NCBI RefSeq assembly: GCF_963678635.1
Contig: NC_087065.1
Span: 35,581,807 to 35,645,806, forward strand
DNA: 64,000 bases
From: Symsagittifera roscoffensis
Lineage: Eukaryota > Xenacoelomorpha > Acoela > Convolutidae
Reading direction: 5' to 3'
Shown: positions 46,045-57,781 of the stretch, one piece after another
Layout: the number at the start of each line of letters is the position of its first letter
Numbering within the stretch: position 1 is the stretch's first letter
The notes under the pieces: generated by a model
Databases searched by the model: none
What the model saw: the letters and a program-made list of their open reading frames with translations, nothing else
What the model was told of the DNA's origin: nothing
Position numbers and translations under genes: made by a program

Positions 46045-46440
46045 TTACACTGGGAACTCCCTCTCAATAAAATCGATCTCTCGGTTACAAAACAAAGTCC
46101 ATTTCATCTGATTATACAAATGAATGGCTTTCAACTGCACTTGTTTATCCTTGGTATAGTTTGAAATTTTATAAATGTTTTCAACCATCTCTGGAACTGT
46201 TTTCACTAACGCAGGCCAGTCCAGATATCTCTGCATCCGGTTCATAATTTCCAGTGCCATCTGATGGTTCGGCTTCCTATGATGCAAACTACGAACTAAA
46301 TCTAAGTGAAGCGTGAACAAGTCATCAGGAGCTGGCATGATGATGGGTTCCAGCTTAGATGGGTCAGACTTGTTTTTCGTACCCGGAGAGTTCGCTGACG
46401 TCGTCGCATCACTAGGAACGTCTTCATTTTTTATTTCAGA
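46045..46440 (-). CDS. HDGFL2/PSIP1: Integrase-binding-domain exon
   Basis: Encodes 131 residues and the stop. A disordered start (Ser, Thr, Asn and Pro rich) leads into a helical bundle that aligns end to end with the IBD. A short tail REIDFIEREFPV ends the protein. The positions of human LEDGF Ile365, Asp366 and Val408 appear to be His, Arg and Asp here. Confidence 0.78.
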   Translation of the reverse strand, partial: SEIKNEDVPSDATTSANSPGTKNKSDPSKLEPIIMPAPDDLFTLHLDLVRSLHHRKPNHQMALEIMNRMQRYLDWPALVKTVPEMVENIYKISNYTKDKQVQLKAIHLYNQMKWTLFCNREIDFIEREFPV

Positions 46441-49333
46441 CTTCATTGCACGTGCAAGTATGACCAGTGCTTATTTAATTGAAAAATTTGACACCAATTC
46501 ATTGGCACTATTCCACAACAATTACTGAGTTACTTTTTAAGAATCAGTTTCCATTAAACATGAGATGGCTTCAAAAACTGCATCAGAACAATCAAGCATA
46601 ACTATTTTCAAATAAAGTCAACCAACAGTTTAAAAAGGTGTTAACTAACTCAAGGTAACCGAAACAAAAATATTTATGCGAATTTTTTTAATTTAAATTT
46701 TTTATTTTTTACGGTCATTGAAATCCAGTAATCTTCTATGAGCAATACTTTCAAAAAATTAGCCATTTTGACAAAATTAAAGAGCAATAGGTAAACTTTC
46801 AAATTTCAATGGGTAATCGGATACTGCTTTCCATTAAGCAAATGCATTAGAATGCAAACAAAAAATATAAACTTGAGAAGACATACGACTAATGAAGATA
46901 TATGAGAGTTCATTAACACTATATGAGAGTTCATTAAAAAATGAAATAGTCAGATTAATAAGCAGCAAGGATCTCAAACCCGAAAACCGTTTTTACTATC
47001 TCTCTATCTTCCAAATGGAGCGAAGAAAAAAGACATTTGTAGCATAAACTTTCCATTTTTCTGTTTCAAAGGTTTTTACTCGACAATCAAAAACATAGCC
47101 GACAGACAGTTGGAAAAGTGACGATGAACACAAGGAAACAGAAAACAACGCTGATTTATTTTTGAATGCTTTTCAATTTTTTGATTTCAAATAAATAATA
47201 CTTGGCTTTTAAGTTCTTTGAATGTCAAGAACACGAATGATTGACACGTTGTTGATAAAATTAACCCAATTCGAGAAAATCGAATCCATAAATTTTATTC
47301 CAATTTCAAAAAAAAAGAAATCATTTGCGTTTTTGCGCTATTTTCGTTTTGTGTTTGAAGCAAGCGGGTAGTTAGTTTTCTTCCATTTTAAAATACGAAT
47401 TGAATTGAACTTCAAGAAATCAAAGTCAAAACTCGAGAGATCAAATTTTATGTAAGCAAATGTTATGACTTTTTCCTAAAAAAAAGGAAAAAATCAACTC
47501 GAAATATATAAACGTCTTCAGTAGGTAAATATATAGCCAGTTAAAACTTTAAAAAAAAACTGAAATGAAGACTTGAAAAACTTGAAAATATAGCCAGTTA
47601 AAACGTCTTAAGTAGGTAAATATTTAAACTTCTTCAGTAGGTAAATATAAAGCCAGTTAAAACTTGAAGAAAAAAACACTTGAAATGAAGACTTGTAAAA
47701 CTTGAAAATATAGCCAGTTAAAACTTGAAATGAAGACTTGAAGAAAAAAAGCAACGCGAGTCTATGACCATGCAAAGCAACCTCAATAGAGAGGCGACCT
47801 TGCACTTCTCAAACACAAAGAAAATTGGTAAAAGGGAGCTTAAAAACGCAGAAAAAATAAATCCGAAATCATATAAACTTTGAAAAAAAGTAATTAGTCA
47901 CCGACGAGAAGCGGAAAACGAACTTCTAGAATACGGACAAAGTCTATCACAAATTCTCTATATCCCCTTGCTATCTTCTGGTACTCCAATGGTAACACAG
48001 AGGCAAAACTGTGCGTCGCAAAAACTAGCAAGAAAACGACAAAAAGCAGCTCTATAAAGCGAAATAAAAAATAGAAATAAGCCTCGATTTTAGTGCAACT
48101 TTTGCTATGTGTCGGATTCGAAACTGCGACCTCGAAATTTGCAGTTTCACGTTCTCGCATCTGTGCCACGGTATTTTGATGACTTGCTAATTCTAACCAC
48201 CAATGATGCAGCTATAGATGCTCATAAATTGCCAATGCCATTAAACAAAAATGCCACCAAAAATATTACTAAGTGCGTCGTTGAACTCCGCCAGTAAATT
48301 AGGAGTCTCAGGTCCTTCCAACTGTGCCAGGGTCACTTACAGGTCGACAAACACTAGCCACAGGTAAAGCAAAGAACAGATTATGTGAATTTTCTTAGGC
48401 TAAAGATCGTGCTTATAGCAAAAGTGCAAGCAGATGAGCACTTGAATTTGCGAGATAGGTTAGAAAAAAGTATAGTCATACTAATACAGTACACTCGCTA
48501 GTCTAAACATTAGTTAACAATAAATGCGCTCAGTAAATCAGATGCAATATATGCTATGCTATTAAATCATCGCATAAAATTTGAGCAGTACAGCGATACT
48601 GAAATAACAAAAATTTTTCAGAGATTACTGAAATTACAATAAATTGAGATAGACTGGAAAAAATATTACTCGTATTAAAACACGAGCTTTTGGTAGTGTA
48701 AATATTCTAAGCATATTTTAGAGTACCATTAAACCTCTATTTCAAAGGAGAAATTGCAAATCGCCAGTGACTACGCAAATGTTTCCTCACGAGCCTCAAA
48801 TTTGAATAAAAACTGAGTTTCAAAACTGGTCATACTGTTACGTTGGCACGTACCAACTTCGGTGTAATCTGTAAACTAGATCTTGATGATGACGTCGACG
48901 CATCCTCGCTGCTTGCAATGCTTTCTTGACTTAGTGAACTTTTCCCACTTGGAGCTGATTTTCGTCTTGCAGTCGCTGTTTCAGAGGGTACTACGTACTG
49001 TTTCCTTTTCGACTGTGGTTTCTCGTAAAGAGGCAGAGTCTTAATTTCATCTGACCTGATGTGGATCCCTTCATTCGCCTCGTCGACTAAAGCGTCCTCT
49101 AAAGCTTCGCGGAAGAAGTTTCTGTTCTTGCAAAGAGGTTTGAACTTAATGATAGTCTCATCATTGAATGGCTCTAAAGATTTGAGGTCAATGAAACCCT
49201 TTTGCAGGGTGAAATAAAAAATGACAGTGTATTGTTTTCTCTTTTTGCCTGGCAGATATTCAATTTTAGCAGGCCAAAATGGATATGATCTCACACGTGC
49301 AAACACGCGGTCCCCAATTTTGAATTCAGTCAT
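46045..49333 (-). CDS. HDGFL2/PSIP1: LEDGF/HRP2-type chromatin protein (PWWP + integrase-binding domain), two exons
   Basis: Nuclear chromatin reader. In relatives the PWWP domain binds H3K36-methylated nucleosomes and the IBD tethers partner proteins carrying IBD-binding motifs. Exons 48854-49333 and 46045-46440 join in phase 0 (ITPKL-SEIKNEDV), giving 291 residues. The PWWP domain covers about residues 5-90 (KIGDRVFARVRSYPFWPAKI, with SYPFWPA in place of PWWP), followed by a basic, Ser-rich linker. The IBD is at about 200-278 (LFTLHLDLVRSLHH, PEMVENIYKIS, AIHLYNQMKWTLF). It is far shorter than human LEDGF/p75 (530 residues) and I see no AT-hook. An exon could be missed in the 2.4-kb intron. 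The acceptor of exon 2 (gcaatgaag) is pyrimidine-poor and uncertain. A pyrimidine-rich acceptor (aaatttttcag) lies 30 bases before the ATG. Confidence 0.85.
47510..47745. repeat. Short tandem repeat in the PWWP/IBD gene intron
   Basis: About four imperfect units with GTCTTCAGTAGGTAAATATA, TAGCCAGTTAAAACTTGAA and GAAATGAAGACTTG, with spacings from about 50 to 100 bp. Confidence 0.75.
47995..48510 (+). repeat. HINE-like family 1 fragment with tRNA-like segment
   Basis: Left end CACAGAGGCAAAACTGTGCG. At about 48108-48170 the minus strand has TGGCACAGATGCGAGAACG and a B-box-like TTTCGAATCC. The end (TTTGCGAGATAGGTTAGAAA, TACACTCGCTAG) matches 36.1 and 34.2 kb. It lies in the PWWP/IBD gene intron. 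Confidence 0.42.
48854..49333 (-). CDS. HDGFL2/PSIP1: PWWP-domain exon
   Basis: Encodes 160 residues from ATG to TTG before gtacgt. The PWWP strands read FARVRSYPFWPAKIEYLPG, QYTVIFYFTLQKGFIDLKSL and EPFNDE, followed by the helical FREALEDALVDE. The aromatic residues expected to line the methyl-lysine cage (Tyr, Trp and a Phe in the FYF block) are present. Confidence 0.9.
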
Positions 49334-49469
49334 GTGTGTATGTCAAAAACATTGATCTGAAAAATTTAATCACCATTAGGACTTGAGGATCCTGAAGTGT
49401 TTGATTAGCTCATAAGGGGTTGTATTTTTTTGAGCATCGAGAGTTAATAATCAAATATATTATGATTTT

Positions 49470-49925
49470 GGGTCTAGGACAACAAGCCGACGGGACTTCA
49501 AGCCGAAGGGACTTCTAGCCGAAATTAAAACTTTAAAAGCACCTCAAAACACTATTTTATCATCTGTAAAACATTATTTTTCAAAAATTTTGGCAAGTTT
49601 AGTCCATAATAAACGTTATTCATGACGATGCACCACTTGTGATTGGCATCCATTAATAACATCAGCCGGTTTTTGAAATGCATAAATTATAAACATGAAA
49701 AATGCCTTCTACCATGTTTTACTTTTCAACTTTCCGAAACATCATTTGGAGGCTTAAATTTTATAAAAACGCCAATAACTTGTGAAGAAAGCTCATGAAA
49801 TTCAGAAATTTTTCAAAAAAGTTTTCAATTAATCATATTTCACGAGTTTATAAAGAACTATTCGGCTTGAAGTCCCTAATTTTACTATTCGGCTTGAAGT
49901 CCCGTCGGCTTGATGTCCGGCACCC
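49470..49925. mobile_element. MITE with word-repeat terminal inverted repeats (456 bp)
   Basis: Ends GGGTCTAGGACAACAAGCC and GGCTTGATGTCCGGCACCC. Both ends consist of alternating CAAGCCGA and GGGACTT words. The exact 9-bp duplication TATGATTTT flanks the element. No coding frame. Confidence 0.88.
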
Positions 49926-49968
49926 TATGATTTTAGTAGCTGCCCTACTGAAATTGTTAAAAATATAT

Positions 49969-50311
49969 GGGGGCTTTCAACAGTGCCGAAGTACAACAGC
50001 GCCGAAAAAGGCGGGAAAATTTCAGAATAACTTGAACGCATTTTCTTAAGAGCGAGAAATTACTGACGCTAATTATCAAAGAAAAACACTCCAATTTCGG
50101 CGTCAAAATGTCATAAACTGCAAATTAAACAATTTTCTATCCCAAAATCTTTAAGTGCCACTTAAGATTGTAAGCGTTTGCCGTTTAATTTTTGATTGCC
50201 GCACTTAATTTGTTCATATTTTCGGTACTGTTGAACAAAGTTTTCATTTTCGGCACTGTTGAACTAAATTTTTTTCGGCACTGTTGTACTGCGGCACTGT
50301 TGTACTGCCCC
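49969..50311. mobile_element. Second word-repeat MITE, adjacent (about 343 bp)
   Basis: The left end GGGGGCTTTCAACAGTGCCG and right end CGGCACTGTTGTACTGCCCC are imperfect inverted repeats made of the word GTACAACAGTGCCG, repeated at both ends. AAATATAT flanks both sides as a duplication of 8 bp, or 9 with one mismatch. It begins 44 bp after the previous MITE. Confidence 0.8.
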
Positions 50312-50454
50312 AAATATATTATAATCAATTTATAATCGATTAAAATCTCTTGATACTAAATTATTTTAGGAACAATATATTCGATTATAATAAATTATAA
50401 TCGATTTTTTTTTATAATATGTTTACATGCGATTATGATTCATTTTAATCAATT

Positions 50455-51138
50455 TCACAGAATCGAAGCTGAGCTTTGCGCCGCTTGTAATACAACAATT
50501 AAACGATGAAAGCAATATGACGCCCAAAAATAAGAGACAGAACTTCGAACAAGATTACATTTGACGCGGGATCTTTTTTTGAGTTAAAATTTATTTAAGC
50601 TTTTCCAAGAGGTCCTAGCGGGGATGACTATGGGCATTCAAAATTGGTGACAGAGTCTCATCGATATTCAATGTACTGCGGGACATTTAAAGGAAAATAT
50701 TTCAGTAAGTAAGGCGACTGAAATAAAGCCGACAGCCAATTAGCTGGAACTCAGACGAAAATTTTAGCCAAAAAAAACATATGTGCAACGTCCAAATAAA
50801 TAAATAGCGTGTGCAAAGTGTACTCCAGAATTTGGAAACTTAACCGACAGAGCTTAAGTCAACATCCATTAGACCAAAAAATCCGATTAGCAGAAAAGAC
50901 CAATTAGCAGAAAATTAGCATCGAAACTATACATGTAATGGCTTGAGTTCTAGATATAGCATAGACTAGTTGTAACTGGTACCCACACCACACATCAGTT
51001 AAAATTGAATTTTCATGAAATTGAGCATGTCAGCTGCATAGCATCATAAATCTTTCAATTGATTTTGTTAAACTAGTTGTTTACCCGAAAAGAAATCTAT
51101 ATTCGGATTTGATAACGCTTGCTAATCACAAACGTAAA
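50455..51138 (+). mobile_element. HINE-like family 1 copy (about 680 bp)
   Basis: Left CACAGAATCGAAGCTGAGCT, TTGTAATACAAC. Right TTGTTTACCCGAAAAGAAAT, CTTGCTAATCACAA. The middle is AT-rich and the hairpin has decayed. Confidence 0.5.
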
Positions 51139-51424
51139 AATTACCTTTTGAAATACAAATTTTTGAATACCAAAAAATTTGGAATCTGACATGTCAGAAC
51201 AATAAAAACCGAAAAGTTTCTCGAGAAATTGCTAGAAATAGCAGGAGTCATATACCAATTAAATATGGCAGCTACCGGGGATAAAATTTCTCATATAAGA
51301 CTAGCAGTCGTGTCTATATAAAAACGATAAAAAAAACGAATTATTTGTATTGGTATTCTTATAATTAAACAATTGCAAATCTTGAATTGTAATAATTTAT
51401 CGCTCGCGAAATTATTGATTTGAT

Positions 51425-51676
51425 TTAACTGGCAGTAAAAGTGGTAAATGGCTTTCGCAAAAAAAAACATAAGAGATAGTAAATGAGGGATTGAAGAGAT
51501 GATTTGAGTTCTACTCTACTGGTAGAGTTGAACTGTGTTCCCCGGAAAACTTTTAAAAACTCTGCTCTGTTGATAAAACCATTTACCAAATTTAGTTGCC
51601 CTTGCGACCAGTTTATTTTTGAACTATACCAAATTGTACCTCGATCTTTATAGTGTTTCAAAACGAGAAATTTCAT
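51425..51676 (-). other. Unassigned open frame, 83 codons
   Basis: Begins MKFLVLKHYKDRGTIWYSSK and has FRGTQFNSTSRVELKSS in the middle. No known domain, no splice partner and no repeat origin was seen. It could be chance or an exon. Confidence 0.15.
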
Positions 51677-51774
51677 TTAAGCACAGGTACCGGAAGTTAC
51701 CCGGGTTTGAAAGGTTTGGAAAAAAATATGGCACTGGGAGGTAAAGGGTATTCTTATAGGGGTTCCTGTAGAGG

Positions 51775-52098
51775 GTGCAGGTGATAGATGCTTTAGGAGA
51801 TGACTCGCGGACACCCCCCGTCCTATTTAAGAAGTTGACCCCCGTCCTATTTCAGAAGGTGACTCCCCCAGTCCTATTCAAGGAGGTGACCCCGATCTTC
51901 CGATTGAATAAAACTAGGAAGCGCCCTTCTTCAGCTACACTAACCTCCTGCTCAAAGCAACCAACTCTTATGTCACCTTCTTTATTTGCACCAACTTCAG
52001 AAGAAAAGAAAAAATACATGCGAACTCAGGGGACCAGTGAATTACAAGCGACCAGATTTTTGAGAAAAACATTTCACCATGATTCGTTTTGTACTTAG
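51775..52098 (+). other. Unassigned frame with a three-fold Pro/Val/Leu repeat
   Basis: An open frame without an ATG at its start. It contains TPPVLFKKLTPVLFQKVTPP, a short repeat of about 24 bases at DNA level, and later a KRPSSATLTSCSKQP stretch and EEKKKYMRTQGTSELQATRF. A cag acceptor-like site precedes it at 51775-51780. The function is unknown. Confidence 0.2.
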
Positions 52099-52699
52099 AT
52101 TCCTTTTGCTTGTTAATTGTACCACGTGTTCGTAATTAATTTTTTAAATTCATTGTTTGGCTTAACTTTTCTGGATGAAATCAGGAATTGTTATCCCTTA
52201 GAATAGACAAAAGGTTTTCCTGTAGGAACTATAATGAATTAAAATTGATAATAAGAAATTATAATTTTTTCAAAGAATATATTCGATTACAAGGGGTTTT
52301 CTTTAGGAATAATAATCAACTATAATGGATTGTAAGAGATTAATAATCTCTTGAAAAATATCACGATTTTAATCTAATTTTGATAAATATAATCAATTAT
52401 AATTCTCAAAAAAACCAACTTAGCAATCCGTTAAAAACTAGATATTTCACGACTGTATTCTGCCTCCAATACACCACCCGGTTTTCTTCAGATCCAGACC
52501 TCTGCCACTTTTGAACAAAAATCTTTTGTTTAGAAATTCTTCGCCTAATTTTTCGTTCCAACATCATGTTTGGTTCTTTTTCGCTGAGTTTCCGTATTTT
52601 CCTTCTTGAAAAATAAATATTAAAAGTTTTCCCAGTTCGTCCGGATTTTACTCTTCTCTAGCTTTTTTCTTATGGCTTCTTTATACTTGATTTAGTTTC

Positions 52700-53440
52700 C
52701 ACGATTTTTTCTAACTACATTTGACTTATGGAGGAAAATGGGAATTTGAAGATTTCACCTTCTTCGCCGTTGATAACCTTCAAATTTTCTAAGCATTCTC
52801 TTTTCGACGATCGTGTTACAATGAAATCAATCTGAGTGAAATTTTCTTCACTCTGAGTTGTTCAGTAATCACCATCGCAACTTTTTTTAAAGAAATGTTT
52901 GGAAATGCCTCAATGGCAGGAATTGAGAAGTCTGACCTTCTAAGCTTTAAGTCCCAAGGCAGAATCGGTCCACTTCACACTCAAACTCCTGGCACAAATT
53001 TCCAAGATGTTCATTCAAGTCACCACACAAGTAAGTATATTCTTGGTCAGGTACAGAGATCGTTGTATATTCTAGCCTGTTATAGAAAAAAATCATCCTT
53101 TTCCCAATCATCTTCACCAGCTTTTGGGGTGTAGTTATATAAACATTACACGATTTATGCTTTTATACAAGTTTTAGGGGAATGACGTGTCCATTTACCC
53201 CAACAATTTCCAATACATTTTCTACAAGTCCACCATTGATGGCTATTTCAACACCATTTGTGCCATCTGAGTTTCCTTGCCACAAAAACTTAAATCTATG
53301 GTCGCCGTCTCCAGAACTTCTTGTGCCGCTTCATTTGAAACGAGTTCGTTGTAAAGAGCACACCGGTATCTTCCTTTTTTTGAGTTTCGCATATCTCGAG
53401 GCATTTTCATTTTACTGTGTCAACGTTCCATGAACATATA
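52700..53440 (-). pseudogene. LINE endonuclease segment, inverted
   Basis: On the minus strand one reads IPVCSLQRTRFK, DHRFKFLWQGNSDGTNGVEI, AINGGLVENVLEI, NGHVIPLKLV and then VPDQEYTYLCGDLNEHLGNL. These are the blocks of an APE-type LINE endonuclease (Q-E-T-R-like, then G-D-L/F-N). Stops and a frameshift break it. Its 5' side faces the reverse-transcriptase segment that follows on the opposite strand. Confidence 0.8.
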
Positions 53441-53479
53441 TTAGTTATATTAGTAGTTGAAACCGTGAGATTTTTTGCA

Positions 53480-54960
53480 CCCTCTCCACATTTAAGGGGC
53501 GCACGGGACTGAGGGCCATCACTTCTATGACTTTCCAGGAGTTGTTGTGGACGGTGCTCTTGACAGAGCATTTTCAGACCGACTTCCTTGCGGACCAGAT
53601 GCCCTTTTTGACGTCCACCCTCCTCCTTTTCCCGAGCTTAGACCATCAATTCTGTCTGAATAACAAGACAGACCAGACCAGGCGGAGTTGCATTAACGTC
53701 AAAACTCTAGCATCACGTATTTGATGATCTCGAAAAGCTTTCAACCGTGTTCCCAGGGAACTGATCCGATGGGCTATGAGGCAACAGAGAGTTCCCGAGA
53801 ATCTGATATGACTGAAAATGTGTCTGTACACTGAGTCAAACGTCAGAGCTCGCCGGCCCCAGGGATGCAGTGATTACTCCGAAATCAAAGAAGGCATGCA
53901 TCGAGGAGTAGCATTTAACACATTGTTATTCATAATAGTAATGGAAAAGGCTACAAAAGACTGACTTTCCACGGTACAGTGAGATAAGCTATATGCAGAT
54001 GACCTTGTGATATCAGCTGAACCGATATCACAGTCTATTGAGAAGCTTAATACTTGAAAAAAACTTGGACATGACAAAGCATTTGATTTCAATCTAAAAT
54101 TGCATTTCTAACGAAAAAGAAAACTTCCATGCGCTTGTTGATTAAACTGAATTGGCGCCAAATCATTACGCTGCAGTTCTTGTAATCAATGGGAGCGCAA
54201 AAAAAATAAAATGGTTTGAGATAAACACCTAGAGCATAATACTAATTATGTTCGTCCAAAATCCTACCACTTATCGCTCAAACCAGAACGCCACTCTACG
54301 GATTAATTAATCTGAAAACCTAGACATTGTCGAAGAGTTCTGCTATCTGGGTGGCCTAATTTCTGGTGAAACTGACACAATACGAGCATCATCGGTCAGA
54401 TTAGCAGTTTTCCGGACAAAAAAGCGGCAAATTGTGCCACTGTCCTTGATTAAGACATTGATTTGATTACAAGATTTCATATTTAAGGAGCTTGCCTCTG
54501 GCTAGTTCTGATGTACTGCTCTGAAACCTGGTGCAGAACAAGGCAAAATCCAGCTCTCTAACGAGTGCTGATATGATAGCTCTGCGTAGGACTGCAGGAG
54601 TCACTTATTAAGAGAGACTTTCCTACAAAGCGGTAATTAAAATGACATGCATTCTTGATCTGGTCAATCTACAAATGAAGTCACGGCTACATTGTTTTGG
54701 ACAGGTTCAACGAAGAAAACATAATCATGCGCTAAAACCAACAGACCGTGTTTCAGTTTCCGTGAAAATACCAGCAGTAAAAACTATGAACCGATAGCGT
54801 TAAACGGGACCTGAAAACTACACGCCTCATATCCACAGGCGGTCTAGATCGAATGGCATGGAGAACCATAAAAACTTCCATTAAATAGCTTGATTGTTAT
54901 TCAGAATGCCCTCAGCTCAATGTTGCATTTTGTCAAGCTATTCAGACATACCATTGCATA
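53480..54960 (+). pseudogene. LINE reverse-transcriptase segment
   Basis: Plus-strand frames read KSFQPCSQGTDPMGYEA, MHRGVAFNTLLFIIVMEKAT, KLYADDLVISAE and EEFCYLGGLISGETDTIRAS. These are RT blocks with the YADD active site and the post-RT E-x-x-Y-L-G-x-x motif. Many stops and shifts. With the preceding inverted endonuclease segment it looks like one element. Confidence 0.85.
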
Positions 54961-55009
54961 GGCCGTTTCCGAAGGTCAAACTCCGCCAAGGAAAACGGAC
55001 AATTAACGC

Positions 55010-55475
55010 ATTACTAGTAGAACGAGAAATTGCACTTGGCACAAAAATTGAGATACATAAAAATATTTAATGAGCTATGAAGCAAACAAGAAAACCTATA
55101 AAAAGTACTTATGAAAACAAGACACAAATATCGGTTACAAATAGCACATCCAACCACAATTTTTTGTACACAGGGAAAAACATCTTTTTTGTCATCGAAC
55201 GACACAATATGAGGCTAGGCTACTAAGCCGATTGAATAGGCACAAACCTATTACGCCGAAAAAAAAACAAAAGAAATTTTGTAAAAACACATTTGTTCCA
55301 AAAGGGATAGTTCCAACATGAAGGATATTTAAAATGGTAACATGATCAATTATGTCTGTCTGTTACAGTTTTTCCAATGAAATCTAGCAGTTGAGCTGTG
55401 TAAAAAGTTGTTTACGGGGTAAACTTAAACTTCTAACACCCGGTTATGACACACTTGCTATCGCAACTGTAAAGA
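55010..55475 (+). mobile_element. HINE-like family 1 copy with a satellite-like monomer
   Basis: Contains TCATCGAACGACACAATATG, AGGCTACTAAGCCGATTGAA and ACCTATTACGCCGAAAAAAA, clearly the satellite monomer in single copy (about 55080-55270). The family right end follows: GTTGTTTACGGGGTAAACTT, ACCCGGTTATGACACACTTG, CTATCGCAACTG. The left palindrome is missing. Confidence 0.6.
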
Positions 55476-55937
55476 CTAGCATTTAGTGATTGATTTTAGG
55501 CGTTTGATTGAATTTATTTTGAAACACAAAAAAAACACCATCTAGAACAAAAAGATCAAAACAATAAGAAAAATCAAAAAATCACTACGAAGTATCGCAT
55601 TTCTAAAAGAAAATAATTGGCCTTTTTTGAATCAAAACGAAAACAAAGTGGAAAACAGCAAAGAACAAGGGTCAAATAAAAATTGAAAAAAATAGCCAAG
55701 AAAAATTTTGAAAACTTAAAACTCTAAACCAAATAGTACGAATATCGAATCTTTAAAGAAACAAAATTTCTCAAAATAACTTAAAAAAATTAACAAGGCT
55801 ATAACTGTCTAAAAAGCTTAGTTATAGCATTTTAAAAAGCGCAACGTAAATATGAACAAATTATTAGCAAAGTCAGCAAAGTTGCACAAAGAAACGAAGT
55901 CAAATTTCACAAAATTAACATGCCAAAAAAATCAATT

Positions 55938-56015
55938 TGAAAATTATTTCAAAAAGGAGTCGAAACATTTATAATTTAAAAATTATTTCAAAAAGGAGTC
56001 GAAACATTTATAAAC
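55938..56015. repeat. Direct repeat of about 46 bp
   Basis: AAAATTATTTCAAAAAGGAG and TCGAAACATTTATAA occur twice head to tail with almost no change, so the duplication is recent. Confidence 0.85.
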
Positions 56016-56399
56016 TAATTGCAATAAGAAGCTATGCTATGTAATGCTCTTATAGTTCACAGCATTGGCTTACGCTTTTGCAAAAAGCGTATTCATACTC
56101 GGAAACTAAATAGTCAGTGGTTCAAACGAAAGGCAGCAAGCCGAAAAATCACAAATAAAAGAAATTCGAAGTTCCTTAAATATTTATCTTATAGAATTAT
56201 AGGCTCAACATTCAAGAGGACGTAGCTCAATCATTCAAAATAAACAAAATTAAAGCCATTAAGTTTGAGGCGCAGACCAATAAATGAACAAAAACTTACA
56301 AAGCGACATAAAAACGTGTTCGGGCCCGTATTGGAAATCCCCGAATCGAAGTGAGTAGTTGCATCATTAAAGGCAAGCTCTTTTTCTTACAGATTTGCA

Positions 56400-56465
56400 A
56401 GATAAGTTGTTTTATGGTAAAAAAAGCTAAGTCCCGCTAACAAGACACATACTCTCGCAAGCGAA
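56400..56465 (+). repeat. HINE-like family 1, right-end fragment
   Basis: AAGTTGTTTTATGGTAAAAA, then ACACATACTCTCGCAAGCG: a decayed right end. Confidence 0.4.
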
Positions 56466-56929
56466 AAAATCAGACTAGGGATACAAATTTTTGCCATTAA
56501 TTTCATATTAAATTCCAGCGAAGATTTATGATCGCTTCTTGAGGTTCCTGTTTTAGATTCAAAATTTTTGGTTTCAAGTCGATTAAAGAAGCAAAGCTAT
56601 AAATTGCCTCTTTAATGAAAAATGTAAGATTCGGGTAAATATAAACGGGTAATAGACTAGAAACGGGTAAATATCGCGTAATATTTACCCCGAAATAGGC
56701 TACTTTCAAATCGCTGTACCTTCGCAAACAATTCGCAGGTTTCAGGCAAAAAGTAATTCCCATCTTTTTAGTTTCGAGCTTAGCAAAACAAAAGTTTGCA
56801 GATGGTATGAAAAACTTGTAGCAAAAAGAAAATAGGAAAAAATAACCGAAAATGTTCGAAAAAAAAAACATATCGTTTAAGCTCTTTGAATTTCAAAAAC
56901 GGTTTATGCCCGGCGCTAAAGATTTAAAG

Positions 56930-57400
56930 ATTTCTTTCCTAAAAAACTATCATCACGACATATATAAGTCTTTTTTTTCTGGAAAGAACAGGTAAAAACC
57001 ATCACGACCTATATGAGTGAAAATCACTTCATTCTTTTACCTTTAAAAATTATAGTAATATGCATCAATAGGCTGGGAATCTCTCTATTTAAACAAGTTC
57101 CAGTTGATTGGCATACTGTAGAAAGCGGATCACAGAAACTGAACAAAAAATGTGCAAGTTAATTGGCAGAATTGAACTTTGCAAGAAGTAAAATAACACG
57201 CTCCCATCTTGCACGAGACTAAGCTTTCGTATAAAAATTTATTTTTGTTCCGACCGATTTAGCTATTCGATAATGATGTTTGCCTTCCTTTCAACCAAGG
57301 AAACGAATTGAACTTAATTAATCAAACTTAATTATCAAAGCATGAAAAAAATTCCCGAAGAAACAACAATCACGACATATATAAGGGGGTCTTCATTCAC
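56930..57400. repeat. Dispersed repeat family 3, copies near 57 kb
   Basis: CATCACGACATATATAAG (56950), CATCACGACCTATATGAG (57000) and ATCACGACATATATAAGGGG (57370) precede TTCATTC-type words. The same layout occurs at about 61.14, 62.40, 63.08 and 63.96 kb. No coding potential was seen. Confidence 0.6.
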
Positions 57401-57781
57401 TGCGTTCATTCGCACTTAAAATGAACTACCACCAGCCATCTGAAGTAGATTTCTGCATCCCACAACAACTTAAAAGGTTCGTTAAATAAGAAAGCAGGTA
57501 TATCGCTCGTGAAGAAAATAATGTTGAACAATTTTAGGGTTCCTAAATGTACAAAAGCAGAAAGGACCCTTCGGCTGTGCGAGGGCGTCGAATTATTGAG
57601 AGACATCTACACTCCCTCCTAACTTCGTCCCTATTACGGGCTTTAAGCCGTAATGAGAAACGGCTCGACTTCATATGCATTTTCACCCTTTGCTTATTTC
57701 AACATCACACTCCTATTCTAAATCCAAAAAACCAGCGCAATGAATGAGTCAATTCGAAAAGCTACAACAATCAAAAATCAA

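Noticed and set aside
52895-53433. Plus-strand frames in the LINE endonuclease segment
   Set aside because: The recognisable protein is on the minus strand; these are antisense shadows.
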